Shown: positions 42,446 to 52,166, counted from the first letter of the stretch. The stretch: 64,000 nucleotides of DNA from Candidatus Avelusimicrobium stercoris (GCA_002432025.1 DJFE01000016.1:8015-72014), one strand, 5' to 3'. Notes: generated from the sequence alone by a model not told the origin. Program-made: numbers and translations.

Positions 42446-42475
42446 AAAATATTAATACATAATATATTATATATT
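42442..42475 (+). promoter_or_regulatory. hipBA promoter with AT palindrome
   Basis: TTGAAA (42442-42447), 17-nt spacer, TATTAT (42465-42470). A 15-bp palindrome AATATATTATATATT (42461-42475) covers the -10 and could be the HipB operator. The ATG is 7 nt past the -10, again leaving almost no leader. Confidence 0.6.
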
Positions 42476-42477
42476 AT

Positions 42478-42825
42478 ATGAATAATAACAATTTAATAAA
42501 TAATATATTAGTTTCTAATTTAATAGAAGATTTCAACCCTCAGGCTTTAGCAGAAGGGATTGCTAAGCGCGTACGGGCCAGACGGCTAGAACTAAACCTT
42601 ACGCAACAGGCTCTTGCCAAGCGCTCTGGAGTCAGTCTTGGTTCTTTACAACGCTTTGAAAACCAAGCGGAAATATCCATTAAATCGCTTTTGAAACTGG
42701 CAGTAGCGCTGAATGCTACAGCTGAATTTAAGCAGTTGTTTAGCGTGGTTAATTATCAACACATTGACGAAGTAATTGATAGTCAACGACACAAAACCCG
42801 CCAAAGAGGACGCAAAAATGATTAA
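42478..42825 (+). CDS. hipB: HipB-type XRE antitoxin/repressor
   Basis: 115 residues. XRE helix-turn-helix at about 31-85 (R-R-L-E-L-N-L-T-Q-Q-A-L-A-K-R-S-G-V-S-L-G-S-L-Q-R-F-E), basic C-terminus. Binds DNA to autoregulate the operon and neutralises HipA. Overlaps hipA by 8 bp. No Shine-Dalgarno sequence; see promoter entry. Confidence 0.88.
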   Translation: MNNNNLINNILVSNLIEDFNPQALAEGIAKRVRARRLELNLTQQALAKRSGVSLGSLQRFENQAEISIKSLLKLAVALNATAEFKQLFSVVNYQHIDEVIDSQRHKTRQRGRKND

Positions 42826-43897
42826 TCCCGTTCAATCTTTACAGGTATTTTATGATGAACAATTAGTCGGCACATTAGCCTTGCGCCGTGATAATTTATG
42901 CGCTTTTGAATATAGTGCCCAGTGGTTGGAAGAAGGCTTTTCTATTTCTCCCTTGATACTTCCGCTAAAACCGGGTGTTTTTACCAGTAAATGGGATCCT
43001 TTTGACGGTTTATTTGGGGTGTTTAATGACAGTTTACCGGACGGCTGGGGACGCCTCCTAATAGACAGGCTCTTGCTGCGCCAGCAGGGGATTAATCCAG
43101 CTACTTTATCACCCTTAGATTGGCTTTGTATTGTTGGGCCCAAAACAATGGGGGCTCTCACCTACCAACCCACGCACCCCATCGGGCGAGATAATCAAGA
43201 TAAAACGCTTGCTTACTTGGAACAAGAAACCCAAAAAGTATTGCACGATGAACCTACTAAAGATTTATCTTTACTTGCGGCCAAGGGCGGCAGTTCCGGC
43301 GGGGCCCGGCCCAAGGTCTTGCTTACTATTGACGGGGAAGAATGGCTGATTAAATTTCGTAATACCCAGGATCCGACCAATATAGGCGAAATTGAGTACA
43401 AATATTCGCAAAGGGCGCGTAAAGCGGGGCTTATTATGCCTGAAACACGCTTATTTGAAGGAAATTATTTTGGTGTAAAACGCTTTGACAGGCAAGGAAA
43501 CAAACGTATCCATATGCATACAGCGGCCGGCCTGCTCCAGGCGGATTTCCGCATTCCGTCACTGGACTATAAAACCTTGATTGAAACGACCCTGTTTTTA
43601 ACACGAGATGTGCAGGAAGCGGAAAAAATGTTCCGCCTGATGGCATTTAATGTAATTGGACAGAATAAAGACGACCACGCCAAAAATTTCTCATTTGTAT
43701 ATGAAAATAACCGCTGGCAGGTGTCTCCTGCGTACGATTTAGTGCCTTCTGAGGGGTTTAACGGCCAGCATACCACCACGGCACTGGGCCAGGGGCTGCC
43801 AACCGAAGCAGATATGCTAGAACTGGCCAAACAAACGGGTTTAGACCGTAAGCACGCCATGCAAATTATTGAACAGGTAAAAAGTGCCTTTAAGTAA
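42818..43897 (+). CDS. hipA: HipA-type Ser/Thr kinase toxin
   Basis: 359 residues, shorter than E. coli HipA (440). N-terminal Couple_hipA domain (residues 1-105), then kinase core: G157-G-S-S-G-G-A-R-P-K166 (P-loop-like), I-K-F (ATP Lys), Q-N-K-D-D-H-A-K-N-F (282-291, catalytic loop), A-Y-D307-L-V-P-S (metal Asp). Known HipA toxins phosphorylate glutamyl-tRNA synthetase or other targets and cause dormancy. ATG at 42818 has GAGG upstream. All catalytic residues present. Confidence 0.9.
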   Translation: MINPVQSLQVFYDEQLVGTLALRRDNLCAFEYSAQWLEEGFSISPLILPLKPGVFTSKWDPFDGLFGVFNDSLPDGWGRLLIDRLLLRQQGINPATLSPLDWLCIVGPKTMGALTYQPTHPIGRDNQDKTLAYLEQETQKVLHDEPTKDLSLLAAKGGSSGGARPKVLLTIDGEEWLIKFRNTQDPTNIGEIEYKYSQRARKAGLIMPETRLFEGNYFGVKRFDRQGNKRIHMHTAAGLLQADFRIPSLDYKTLIETTLFLTRDVQEAEKMFRLMAFNVIGQNKDDHAKNFSFVYENNRWQVSPAYDLVPSEGFNGQHTTTALGQGLPTEADMLELAKQTGLDRKHAMQIIEQVKSAFK

Positions 43898-43934
43898 AGG
43901 TAAAGAAGCCACAAAATGGGCCTTTTAGGAAAAA

Positions 43935-43954
43935 TGGACACTTTTTGGGCACCT
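43935..43954. repeat. 20-bp direct repeat right of hip module
   Basis: TGGACACTTTTTGGGCACCT, 19/20 to 41923-41942. The rest of 43898-44400 holds no supportable gene. Confidence 0.65.
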
Positions 43955-44400
43955 AATTTTAGGTGGTTTTCTCTTCTTAAAAGCCAGCATTTTATTACCT
44001 AAATTGGACACTTTTCATTTATTTTGGATTAATTTAGGCCTATTTTAGCCGCTTGCTTTCGCCGGTCAAAAAGAAGGTTGTAGGCGCTCTTATGCCACCA
44101 GTAGTTTATAACATCACAAAAATAATTTTTTCTTATTTACAAAAAATGGCTTGGGGCAAATATTTTTCTAGGATTTTTTACATAATACCCGCTCTAAAAA
44201 TTTGGGGGAAATTTTTGAGAATTTGCCTCCAAACAGGTATTTCGGTTGCAATTTATCCACTTTTATAAATACAAACATAAAGAGACCATAAGGGGAATAA
44301 ATAGTATGCTTATAGTAGCCTATTAAAGCGCCAAAACGCTTAAATTTCCGCATAAAACACGGATATATGGCGTAAATACCCCCAATATGACAGCGGAAAT

Positions 44401-44979
44401 TTAGCGAATGTTATTTAATAACCGGCTTACATATTGATAATATGTATTAGACGGATATTTGGACAATGTTTGTGCTAACTCCGCTTTGGTAATAAAACCT
44501 TTCTTTAAGGCAATTTCTTCCAAACACGCTATTTCTATCCCTTGGTTTAACTGCATACTATGCACAAAATTCGCCGCTTGTAAGACGCTTTCGTGCGTCC
44601 CCGTATCCAACCACGCAAAGCCACGCTCTAATCGCGTGACGTGCAAGGCATTATTGGCCAAATATACTTTGTTTAGGTCTGTAATTTCCAGTTCGCCACG
44701 GGCTGACGGTTTTAAATTCTTCGCATAAGAAACAACCTTATTATCATAAAAATATAGCCCTGTAACCGCAAAATTGCTTTTGGGATGTTGAGGTTTTTCT
44801 TCCAAAGATACAGCATTTCCGTCTTTATCAAAAGATACCACGCCAAAACGCTCCGGATCTCTTACCTCGTACGCAAACACAGTGGCTCCCGCAGTATTTT
44901 GCTCAGCATTTTGTAAAATCTGCTCAAACCCGTTCCCATAAAAGATGTTATCCCCCAAAATAAGGGCCACCCTATCCGA
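44401..44979 (-). pseudogene. 5'-truncated rfbA
   Basis: 189 codons nearly identical to residues 101-289 of the rfbA at 19.0 kb (from R-V-A-L-I-L-G-D-N onward). Homology stops abruptly at 44979 (CCTATCCG) and the first 100 codons, with the nucleotide-binding loop, are missing. It lies 22 bp after the ABC exporter stop codon, at the end of the second polysaccharide operon: a recombination scar. Confidence 0.88.
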
Positions 44980-45001
44980 TTCATATTTTCCTCATTTTGA
45001 T

Positions 45002-46765
45002 TTAATTGTTTTCCTGCTTTTTAAATTGCATAGAATACAGCGCATAATAAGCTCCGTGCAGTTTTAATAACTCCTCGTGCGTTCCTTGTTCCGCAATTTT
45101 ACCATCGTTTATAACCACGATTTTATCTGCATTTTGTATAGTAGATAAGCGGTGCGCAATAACAATAACGGTGCGGTTCTTCATCAAATTATCCAAGGCT
45201 TCTTGCACGACGCGTTCGGACTTATTATCTAGGGCGCTGGTGGCCTCGTCCAAAATGACAATAGGAGCGTTTTTGACAAACGCACGCGCAATAGCCAAGC
45301 GTTGCTTTTGTCCACCGGAAAGCAAAATACCGCGCTCCCCTATCTGCGTATCTAACCCTTGGGGTAAGCCTTTGACAAATTCATCCAAACACGCACTTTT
45401 TAAGGCCATCCAAATAGTGGCATCATCTGCGTGTTCGTTCCCCAAGAGGACATTTTCCTTAACCGTACCTGAAAATAAAAAGTTATCTTGGAACACCATA
45501 GCAATTTGTTTCCGCAACGATTTTTGGGAAATATCTTTAATATCAGCCCCGTCTATTTTAATAGTCCCCTGTTTGATATCATACAAGCGTGGAATTAAAG
45601 CCGATATTGTGGTTTTTCCACCGCCGGAGTTACCTACAAGGGCGATTGTATGGCCGACGGGAATAGTTAAATTAATATCGTGCAGAACCTCACGCCCGTG
45701 AACATACTCAAAGTGCACGTGGTCAAACACAATATCTTTTTTAACTGATGTCAGTTCTTTAGCCGTGCTCAAATCCTTGATATTAGGCTGTAAATCCAAA
45801 ATATCAAAAATACGGTCTATGGCCAAAAAGGAATTTTGGATAGAAATATAGTTATTCCCCACAGACTTTAAGGGGGTATAAAGCATCATTAGGGCCGCAA
45901 TAAATGCCACAAAATTACCACTGGTAATAGTTCCGTTTACAATTAAATAACTGCCGCACCCAATCACCAACGCCACCCCAATAGACATAATAATATGCAT
46001 GAGGGGCGAAAGCCAGTTTGTTCCCTTTACCATACGCATGGCTAGGGAAAAAGTCATATCTGTTACATTGTGGAAGCGTTTTTTGAACTCATCCTCTAGC
46101 GTAAAGGAACGAATTGTTTTATTCCCCGCAAAAGTTTCGTTGTAAATGGTCATTACATACGAAAGATTGCCTACGGTTTTTTCCAAAATTTCTTTCATTT
46201 TCTTGCGGACCTTGGCCATCGGATATACAAAAAATAAGAGTACCGCAATAGCAATAAGCGCCAACTGCCAAGAGTTGTACAACAAAACACAAACCAAAGA
46301 AATAGAGGAAAATGTTTTGGATAAAAACTGTTTCAGGTTATCTATAAGCCCTGTGGAGGCAGTTTCGGCATCATTGGAATACCGAAATAAGATTTCACCG
46401 GAATTGTGCGTATCAAAGTAGGAAGTATCCATAGAGAGGAGTTTATCATACAGGCGGCGTTTCACCCCGATAGTAATCTTTTGGGCCACCCATGTATTTA
46501 GGTAGTTGGAAGAATAAATCAGCACCCCTTGCACAATGGTAAAACCCACAATAAGAAACGGGATTAGCGCCGAGAAATGGGGCTGTTTATCCACCATTAC
46601 TTTATCCATAAACGGCTTTAAGAACATCGCCACGGCGCCATCCAACGCGCCGACAGGCACCGTAAGCGCCACGCCCAAGCACGCCCGAAACCAATATGGC
46701 TTAATATACGGCCACATTCGGCGGAAATTAATAATAAGTAAATTATTTTTTAAGTATTTTTTCAT
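45002..46765 (-). CDS. MsbA-like ABC exporter
   Basis: 587 residues, a half-transporter. Six transmembrane helices in residues 20-310, then the ATPase: A-L-V-G-N-S-G-G-G-K-T-T (Walker A), L-S-G-G-Q-K-Q-R (signature), V-I-L-D-E-A-T-S-A-L-D (Walker B), A-H-R-L-S-T (H-loop). Works as a homodimer to flip lipid-linked substrates such as lipid A or an O-antigen intermediate across the inner membrane. In this locus it may export the polysaccharide precursor. Confidence 0.92.
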   Translation of the reverse strand: MKKYLKNNLLIINFRRMWPYIKPYWFRACLGVALTVPVGALDGAVAMFLKPFMDKVMVDKQPHFSALIPFLIVGFTIVQGVLIYSSNYLNTWVAQKITIGVKRRLYDKLLSMDTSYFDTHNSGEILFRYSNDAETASTGLIDNLKQFLSKTFSSISLVCVLLYNSWQLALIAIAVLLFFVYPMAKVRKKMKEILEKTVGNLSYVMTIYNETFAGNKTIRSFTLEDEFKKRFHNVTDMTFSLAMRMVKGTNWLSPLMHIIMSIGVALVIGCGSYLIVNGTITSGNFVAFIAALMMLYTPLKSVGNNYISIQNSFLAIDRIFDILDLQPNIKDLSTAKELTSVKKDIVFDHVHFEYVHGREVLHDINLTIPVGHTIALVGNSGGGKTTISALIPRLYDIKQGTIKIDGADIKDISQKSLRKQIAMVFQDNFLFSGTVKENVLLGNEHADDATIWMALKSACLDEFVKGLPQGLDTQIGERGILLSGGQKQRLAIARAFVKNAPIVILDEATSALDNKSERVVQEALDNLMKNRTVIVIAHRLSTIQNADKIVVINDGKIAEQGTHEELLKLHGAYYALYSMQFKKQENN

Positions 46766-46783
46766 TATGGTAAATCCAATTTA

Positions 46784-47959
46784 TTATAAAGAGTATTTTC
46801 TTTTATGTTTCTCTCTTAAAGACCGAAATGTTACTATAGCATGTATTCTTCGCGCTATGAGAAAGGACAAGTAGCCTAATCCAAGTGACCTTGAGGGGGT
46901 TGAGTAAATTTTGTGTTTAAATTCATAAAAACGAGTTCCCTTTGGCCCATCAGATTCCATAGTCATAAAAGACCTCAAATCCTTTCGGTACTCTTTTACA
47001 GTATAACCAAATCTATTTTTCAATTTTTTCGCGGCTCTTTTATCATTTAACAAATCATCAATAAAAGTAGCGGCATTATCTAACATATAACGTGCTATAA
47101 ATATATTATAAGCCACAAAAAAAGGAATATCCTCCTCTTTGCATAATTTTGACAAAAAAGGGGATTTTGGGAATAACTTTTTGGCCAGCTTAATACTAGA
47201 AATTGAAAAAAATAATTTATAGAAAGTTTTCGTTTCAAAATAACTCAAAAAGCACGCCTTGGAATTATTTTCTATAGATGATACTTGAAATTCAGAAATG
47301 CGATAACAACAAACCAACTTATTTACATAACCAATTTTATAGCCTTTGCACAACAAAGAAACCCATAAGGACATATCAAACATCATAATATAAGTTTTAT
47401 TTATTTTAACGGATTTCAAAGCCGAACGCTTAATTATAGAACCAATATATGGGAGAAAAGAAATTCCTTGCATATAAAGTTGTAAACATTTTATCTCATT
47501 ATTATGAACAGAAAAAAATGGTCTGTTATTAAACCAACTATCTCTTAAATCTATTCCATCTTTATCTATATACTCTATATTTCCAAAAGCGAAACTTTTT
47601 TCTGGATTATTTTCCATATAAGAAACCAAGGATATAAGGCCATTAGGAAGTAAGATATCATCCGCGCACAAGGGTTTAATATATTTGCCAGAAGCTACAT
47701 TTAGCATCTTCTCAAACAGAATTCCCCCTCCTGCACCATAATTACTATCCATATCTATATGAATAATTCTCTTGTCCTGATAAGAATGAGCTATTTCTCT
47801 ACTTTTATCCGTACAGGCGTGATTTAATAATATCAATTCAAAGTTTTCATAATTGTTGGTTAAAACCGAGTCAATGGACTTACGCAGAAAGTTTTCATCA
47901 TTATAATATGGAATAAAAATGGAAACTAGGGGCGCCAAACACTTATGATCTTTTGTCAT
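46784..47959 (-). CDS. family 2 glycosyltransferase
   Basis: 391 residues. V-S-I-F-I-P-Y-Y-N-D (12-21), L-L-N-H-A-C-T-D-K-S and L-C-A-D-D-I-L (DxD position) mark a GT2. The C-terminal 150 residues are basic and helical. AT-rich compared with the flanking exporter, like the three genes upstream of it, hinting that this operon was assembled from foreign genes. Confidence 0.85.
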   Translation of the reverse strand: MTKDHKCLAPLVSIFIPYYNDENFLRKSIDSVLTNNYENFELILLNHACTDKSREIAHSYQDKRIIHIDMDSNYGAGGGILFEKMLNVASGKYIKPLCADDILLPNGLISLVSYMENNPEKSFAFGNIEYIDKDGIDLRDSWFNNRPFFSVHNNEIKCLQLYMQGISFLPYIGSIIKRSALKSVKINKTYIMMFDMSLWVSLLCKGYKIGYVNKLVCCYRISEFQVSSIENNSKACFLSYFETKTFYKLFFSISSIKLAKKLFPKSPFLSKLCKEEDIPFFVAYNIFIARYMLDNAATFIDDLLNDKRAAKKLKNRFGYTVKEYRKDLRSFMTMESDGPKGTRFYEFKHKIYSTPSRSLGLGYLSFLIARRIHAIVTFRSLREKHKRKYSL

Positions 47960-47988
47960 TTTGCTACCTCCTTAAATTAGTTGTTACA

Positions 47989-48816
47989 CTAGTAGGTTTT
48001 ACCTGTGAGTTTAGACAGTAAAAAAGATATTTTTTCTGAATAATGCTTTTTCTTTTTTTTAACAAAAATAAAAAGACACCATAAAATTCCACATCGAGCC
48101 ATATTAAAGGTAACAGGGATTAAATATTTAATTCGGCTAAAAGTTATTAAGTGTTGGCATAAAATAGGGTAATATAATTTTGTATTACCATTCCAACTTT
48201 CGGGATATGATTCCATAGAATGAATAAGATTTAAATAAAAACAAACAACATTTTTATTTAATTTCTTTTTGTAAAATACAGAACTAGAAAACTCTAAATT
48301 TTTATCGTGTAACAGATAAATAAAATCAATAGTTTTATTTGGGAATTTCCGCGCCAACTTAGCTTGTTGTTCACATAAATACTTTTCAGAAAAGTTAATA
48401 TCTCGGGCAATATATAAAAAACATATACTGTCAAATTTATTGATAAATTTATACAATCGTTTTACTCTTCTGTTATACTTTTTTTGTACATCCAAAAAAC
48501 TTTCTTCAAAGTTCTTTTCAGCTGGGAAATCGTGCTTATATTGTAATCCTGTTCTTCTGTTTACAACCCATAAATTATAAGTATCATTTTCCTGGTTATT
48601 TCCCCTATTTTCAAAATCTTCAAAATTAAAGAAATTTTTAAAATCATTGCAAATCAAATTTACTTTTCCCTCTAATCCGCCTTTTCCGCATAACTCCTCT
48701 ATAATTCCAGCCGACCAATCAAATGGCAGAGAATAATTTACTAGATGCAAGCGCCTTAATGCTGTAGCCGTTATGCAATATTGTCCTAAAGAAATAATAG
48801 CCCCATAATATTTCAT
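47989..48816 (-). CDS. DUF1796 papain-like cysteine peptidase-fold protein
   Basis: 275 residues. I-S-L-G-Q-Y-C-I-T-A-T-A-L-R-R and Y-S-L-P-F-D-W-S (8-35) are the hallmark of DUF1796, with Cys14 the presumed nucleophile; H-D-F-P near residue 93 may hold the His. These proteins are frequent in polysaccharide loci and their substrate is unknown. A basic K-rich C-terminus could contact membrane. Starts 11 bp after the TPP enzyme stop. Confidence 0.8.
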   Translation of the reverse strand: MKYYGAIISLGQYCITATALRRLHLVNYSLPFDWSAGIIEELCGKGGLEGKVNLICNDFKNFFNFEDFENRGNNQENDTYNLWVVNRRTGLQYKHDFPAEKNFEESFLDVQKKYNRRVKRLYKFINKFDSICFLYIARDINFSEKYLCEQQAKLARKFPNKTIDFIYLLHDKNLEFSSSVFYKKKLNKNVVCFYLNLIHSMESYPESWNGNTKLYYPILCQHLITFSRIKYLIPVTFNMARCGILWCLFIFVKKKKKHYSEKISFLLSKLTGKTY

Positions 48817-48827
48817 TCCACATTCTC

Positions 48828-50609
48828 CTAATCAGAAAATTTATTTTCTTCCATTTCTTGGCGGTCCAAAAAAGGAAACATATCTTCCAATGATGGGCTA
48901 ACCATTGTACCATCCGGGAGCTTTCTTGCGGAAAGTTTTGGAGCAAAGGTATATCCGGGTGTTAACATTACCTCGCACAATACGGGGCCTGGCGTTTCTA
49001 ATACATTTTGAATTTGTATTTCCAAATTATTTAGTTTGTTTATTTTGATGGTTTTGAGATCGAACGCCTTGCCTATTTTGATAAAGTCTGGGCAAGATAC
49101 GCCTGTTTCGGGGGTACAGGCAGTCATTCTACCGTTAAAAAAGTTCTTCTGGGTTTGTTGGATGGATATATATCCATTATTATTCAATACAAATAATTTA
49201 ATAGGTAAATTGTACTGTTTCAGGGTTTGGAGCTCTTGAAGATTCATCATAATAGAACCGTCGCCTTCTACACATACAGTACGTTTCCTATGATTAGCAA
49301 AACAAGCTCCTATCGCCGCAGGCAAACCATACCCCATAGAAGCATCCCCACTATTCCAAATATATCTCTGGTTCTCCTTTACTTTCCCCACCTGAAACGG
49401 AAGAAGAAATGCCGTACCATTAGAGCAGACTATTACCTCATCGTCACAAAACTGTTCCGTCAATTTTTCTATAAAATAATAAGGTTCTATTGGATGATGT
49501 CCAACCCGAGGAGCCTCTGTCAGAGGTTGATATTTTTCTTTCAAATGGAGGCAAAAAGTTCGCCATTGTGAACACTCCAATGGTTCCAAAATTGTATATG
49601 CTTTTTTCAGAAAAGTTTTAACATCTGTATTGATTTTAATATTGGGTTTTACTGTTGGTTTCTCCAATTCTGCTTTATCAATATCAACAGATACTAAAAT
49701 AGCATTCTTCGCAAAATTTTCCCAATTATAACTGACCTGCCGAATATTGTTACGTGAGCCAATGGATAAAACCAAATCTGCATTTTGTAGTGCGAAATTT
49801 CCAGCCCGATTTGCAACCGTTCCAATACGAGCAATAAAATTTTTATTTTTCTGTGCCACAGTGTCAAAACCATTCATTGTGGTAACAACGGGAACATTTA
49901 GTTTATCAAGTAATTTCAAAAACTCCCGCTTAGCTTTTGCTAGTGTAATACCATGTCCCGCTATAATAATAGGTCTACGAGCGTGCTTCCAGGCGGAAAT
50001 CAACGCGTTCCATCCGTCTTTGTTTGACGGCAGAAAAATTTCATCCTCATGCGGATTATATTTGCGCAATGAATTTTCATCAATCAAAGAGGCTTGCAAA
50101 TTAAGCGGAACATCTATCCATACGGGCCCTGGCCGCCCATGCATTGCCAAATAAACGGCTTTATCTAATACATATTCTATGTCTTGTGCTTGGGTCAAAC
50201 TAATGGCATATTTTGTTAAAGGTTTCACACAAGAAATAATATCTACTTCTTGATCTCCTAATTGTCGCAACGATATATTTGGGCAACTAGCTAGGGTGGT
50301 AGATTGTTTAACTTGCCCCGATATATACAAGACAGGAACGCTATCTGTCCATTGCCCAAATACCCCATTTAAACAATTAAGTCCGCCTGGTCCGGTAGTT
50401 ACATTGACCACAGCCAATTCCTGATGTAGGCGGGCATATCCTTCCGCCCCAATAGCACTGGCTTGCTCATTGTGATTACAAATATAGGGAATGTATTTAC
50501 CAAAGCTATCGTTTAAGTGCATTGCCCCACCGCCAGATACCATAAACACATAACGAATATGATATTTTTCTTTTAATCTTTTTGCAATAAAATCAGATAA
50601 TTTAATCAT
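48828..50609 (-). CDS. thiamine diphosphate-dependent enzyme (acetolactate synthase-like)
   Basis: 593 residues with three domains. N-terminal pyrimidine-binding domain with H-N-E-Q-A-S (catalytic Glu, about 47), central domain, C-terminal G-D-G-S-I-M-M-N-L-Q-E-L...N-N-N-G-Y (diphosphate/Mg binding). Acetolactate synthases belong to this family, but sugar-locus members (for example the YerE type) transfer a two-carbon unit from pyruvate to a ketosugar. Position beside an HpcH/HpaI aldolase and a HAD phosphatase supports a polysaccharide-specific role. ATGA overlap with the HAD gene. Confidence 0.88.
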   Translation of the reverse strand: MIKLSDFIAKRLKEKYHIRYVFMVSGGGAMHLNDSFGKYIPYICNHNEQASAIGAEGYARLHQELAVVNVTTGPGGLNCLNGVFGQWTDSVPVLYISGQVKQSTTLASCPNISLRQLGDQEVDIISCVKPLTKYAISLTQAQDIEYVLDKAVYLAMHGRPGPVWIDVPLNLQASLIDENSLRKYNPHEDEIFLPSNKDGWNALISAWKHARRPIIIAGHGITLAKAKREFLKLLDKLNVPVVTTMNGFDTVAQKNKNFIARIGTVANRAGNFALQNADLVLSIGSRNNIRQVSYNWENFAKNAILVSVDIDKAELEKPTVKPNIKINTDVKTFLKKAYTILEPLECSQWRTFCLHLKEKYQPLTEAPRVGHHPIEPYYFIEKLTEQFCDDEVIVCSNGTAFLLPFQVGKVKENQRYIWNSGDASMGYGLPAAIGACFANHRKRTVCVEGDGSIMMNLQELQTLKQYNLPIKLFVLNNNGYISIQQTQKNFFNGRMTACTPETGVSCPDFIKIGKAFDLKTIKINKLNNLEIQIQNVLETPGPVLCEVMLTPGYTFAPKLSARKLPDGTMVSPSLEDMFPFLDRQEMEENKFSD

Positions 50610-51355
50610 AAGACCATTCCTAAAAAATCTTCCAATTTTTTTATAACTTGAACTTTTGGTTCAGGGCAAGAATGCTCACTAATCAATATGGCATCTGCCC
50701 CGTAATTTTTTGCCATTTTAACATCACTTTGATAACTGTCCCCAATCACACAAACCTCTTCTGGTAATACATCTAACCCATCTAACACTAATTCCAACAT
50801 CGTAGGATTGGGTTTTCCTATGCAAATATCAAATTTTTTATTTAACATCATCTCTGCTGCCGCAACAATTGGACCAGCACCTGGAAGCACTACTCCATTT
50901 GATATTGGGTATGAATGTTCTGTATTGGCAACAATTAGTTCACAATTTTTGTCCTTTAAAGAGATCAATGGAATCAAATCATCTAATTTGAAATCTTTAT
51001 TGTATCCCACCACAACACAGTCTGGCATCGTTGCCGACAAGCTTATGCCACAATTAATAATTTCCTCTTTTAAATCACTGGTTCCTAGACAAAGGACTTT
51101 CTTATAGTGATGTTTTTTTAAATATCTAGCAATCCCATAACCGGAATTAATTATCTCAGGTTCTTTAATATCTACTCCTAAATTAATCATCTTTTCATAT
51201 AATTGATGACGGGTCTTCGCTGAATTGTTGGTTACAAAAAACAAGTACTTTCCAATTCTCCGAGCTGTCGCTATCACTTCATTCGCTTGGGGTGCTAAAT
51301 AATTTCCAAAATAAACAGTCCCATCTAGGTCAAAAATAAAACACTTATATTTCAA
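50606..51355 (-). CDS. HAD-IIA (NagD-like) phosphatase
   Basis: 249 residues. D9-L-D11-G-T (nucleophile and acid), F-V-T-N-N-S (motif II), G-K-P-N-P (motif III Lys), G-D-S-Y-Q-S-D (motif IV). Hydrolyses a phosphate ester, here probably a sugar or aldol product made by its neighbours. Overlaps the aldolase gene by 11 bp and the TPP gene by 4 bp. Confidence 0.9.
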   Translation of the reverse strand: MKYKCFIFDLDGTVYFGNYLAPQANEVIATARRIGKYLFFVTNNSAKTRHQLYEKMINLGVDIKEPEIINSGYGIARYLKKHHYKKVLCLGTSDLKEEIINCGISLSATMPDCVVVGYNKDFKLDDLIPLISLKDKNCELIVANTEHSYPISNGVVLPGAGPIVAAAEMMLNKKFDICIGKPNPTMLELVLDGLDVLPEEVCVIGDSYQSDVKMAKNYGADAILISEHSCPEPKVQVIKKLEDFLGMVL

Positions 51356-52166
51356 GCACTCCCCCTACCTCTTGAATGGATTTTTTGTATCTAGATTCTA
51401 ATATAGCGATTCTTTGATTATCTTCGCACGCAATTTTTCCATAAAAATTTTGCTTATTTTTAATCCACATCATTTCAAAACTAACAGCTTTCAAAATACC
51501 TTTATCGGCGTTAGCGTCTTTAATAGCAGCTTGAGCATTAAAAATAACTTTTCTTGTTTCAAATCGGGTTAATGCACCTTCTGGTAAATGTTTAAAAAAT
51601 GGTAAAGACATTGCCGACACCCCCCCGCCAATTACCAGCTCCTTTTTATATTTAAGAGTCAACTTCGCAATTTTTTGTGCCAATTTTAAAATTTTTTCAT
51701 GATTAATATCGTCTTTACTCATTCCCAAAGAGCCCGTCATATCCGTTCGACCCATAACAATACCAGCCAAGTCTTTTGATACTTCACTACTTAAAATTTC
51801 TTCCAAATACTGAAAACCATATTGAGTTTCAATATTGATTAAAAACTTCATATTCTGGCGTTCTTCTTCAGGAAAAGCCATCCGAGTTGCCTGCAAGTAT
51901 TTTTTTACAGCGTAAGGTGATTCTATCATTGGAGCAACGATTGCATTAACGCCAAGGACTCTGGCATCATACATATCTTTTAAGGCTTCGCAACCACCTA
52001 TTTTAATTGTTAAATCTAACCCAGCACAAACTACAACATCCTTTAAACGCATCGCTTCTTCTAATCGAGTTCCTTCTGCTTCAAATTCTGCTTTAATACC
52101 AACGACATGGTGATTAGCTTTTAAATCTTTTAATGTTTCCACCATTCTTCTCTCTAAATTATTCAT
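51345..52166 (-). CDS. HpcH/HpaI-family aldolase/citrate lyase-like
   Basis: 273 residues. G-I-K-A-E-F-E-A-E-G-T-R (23-34), A-I-V-A-P-M-I-E-S, L-I-N-I-E-T-Q-Y-G and M-G-R-T-D-M-T-G-S-L-G match the TIM-barrel aldolase family that makes or breaks pyruvate/oxaloacetate-derived C-C bonds with a divalent metal. ATG at 52166 has GGAGAG upstream; the longer frame to 52196 is not needed. First gene of the second polysaccharide operon, about 105 bp after the structured leader. Confidence 0.85.
   Translation of the reverse strand: MNNLERRMVETLKDLKANHHVVGIKAEFEAEGTRLEEAMRLKDVVVCAGLDLTIKIGGCEALKDMYDARVLGVNAIVAPMIESPYAVKKYLQATRMAFPEEERQNMKFLINIETQYGFQYLEEILSSEVSKDLAGIVMGRTDMTGSLGMSKDDINHEKILKLAQKIAKLTLKYKKELVIGGGVSAMSLPFFKHLPEGALTRFETRKVIFNAQAAIKDANADKGILKAVSFEMMWIKNKQNFYGKIACEDNQRIAILESRYKKSIQEVGGVLEI

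Noticed and set aside
44053..44268. 71-codon plus-strand frame in the gap after hipA
   Set aside because: No ribosome-binding site, composition typical of AT-rich noncoding DNA.
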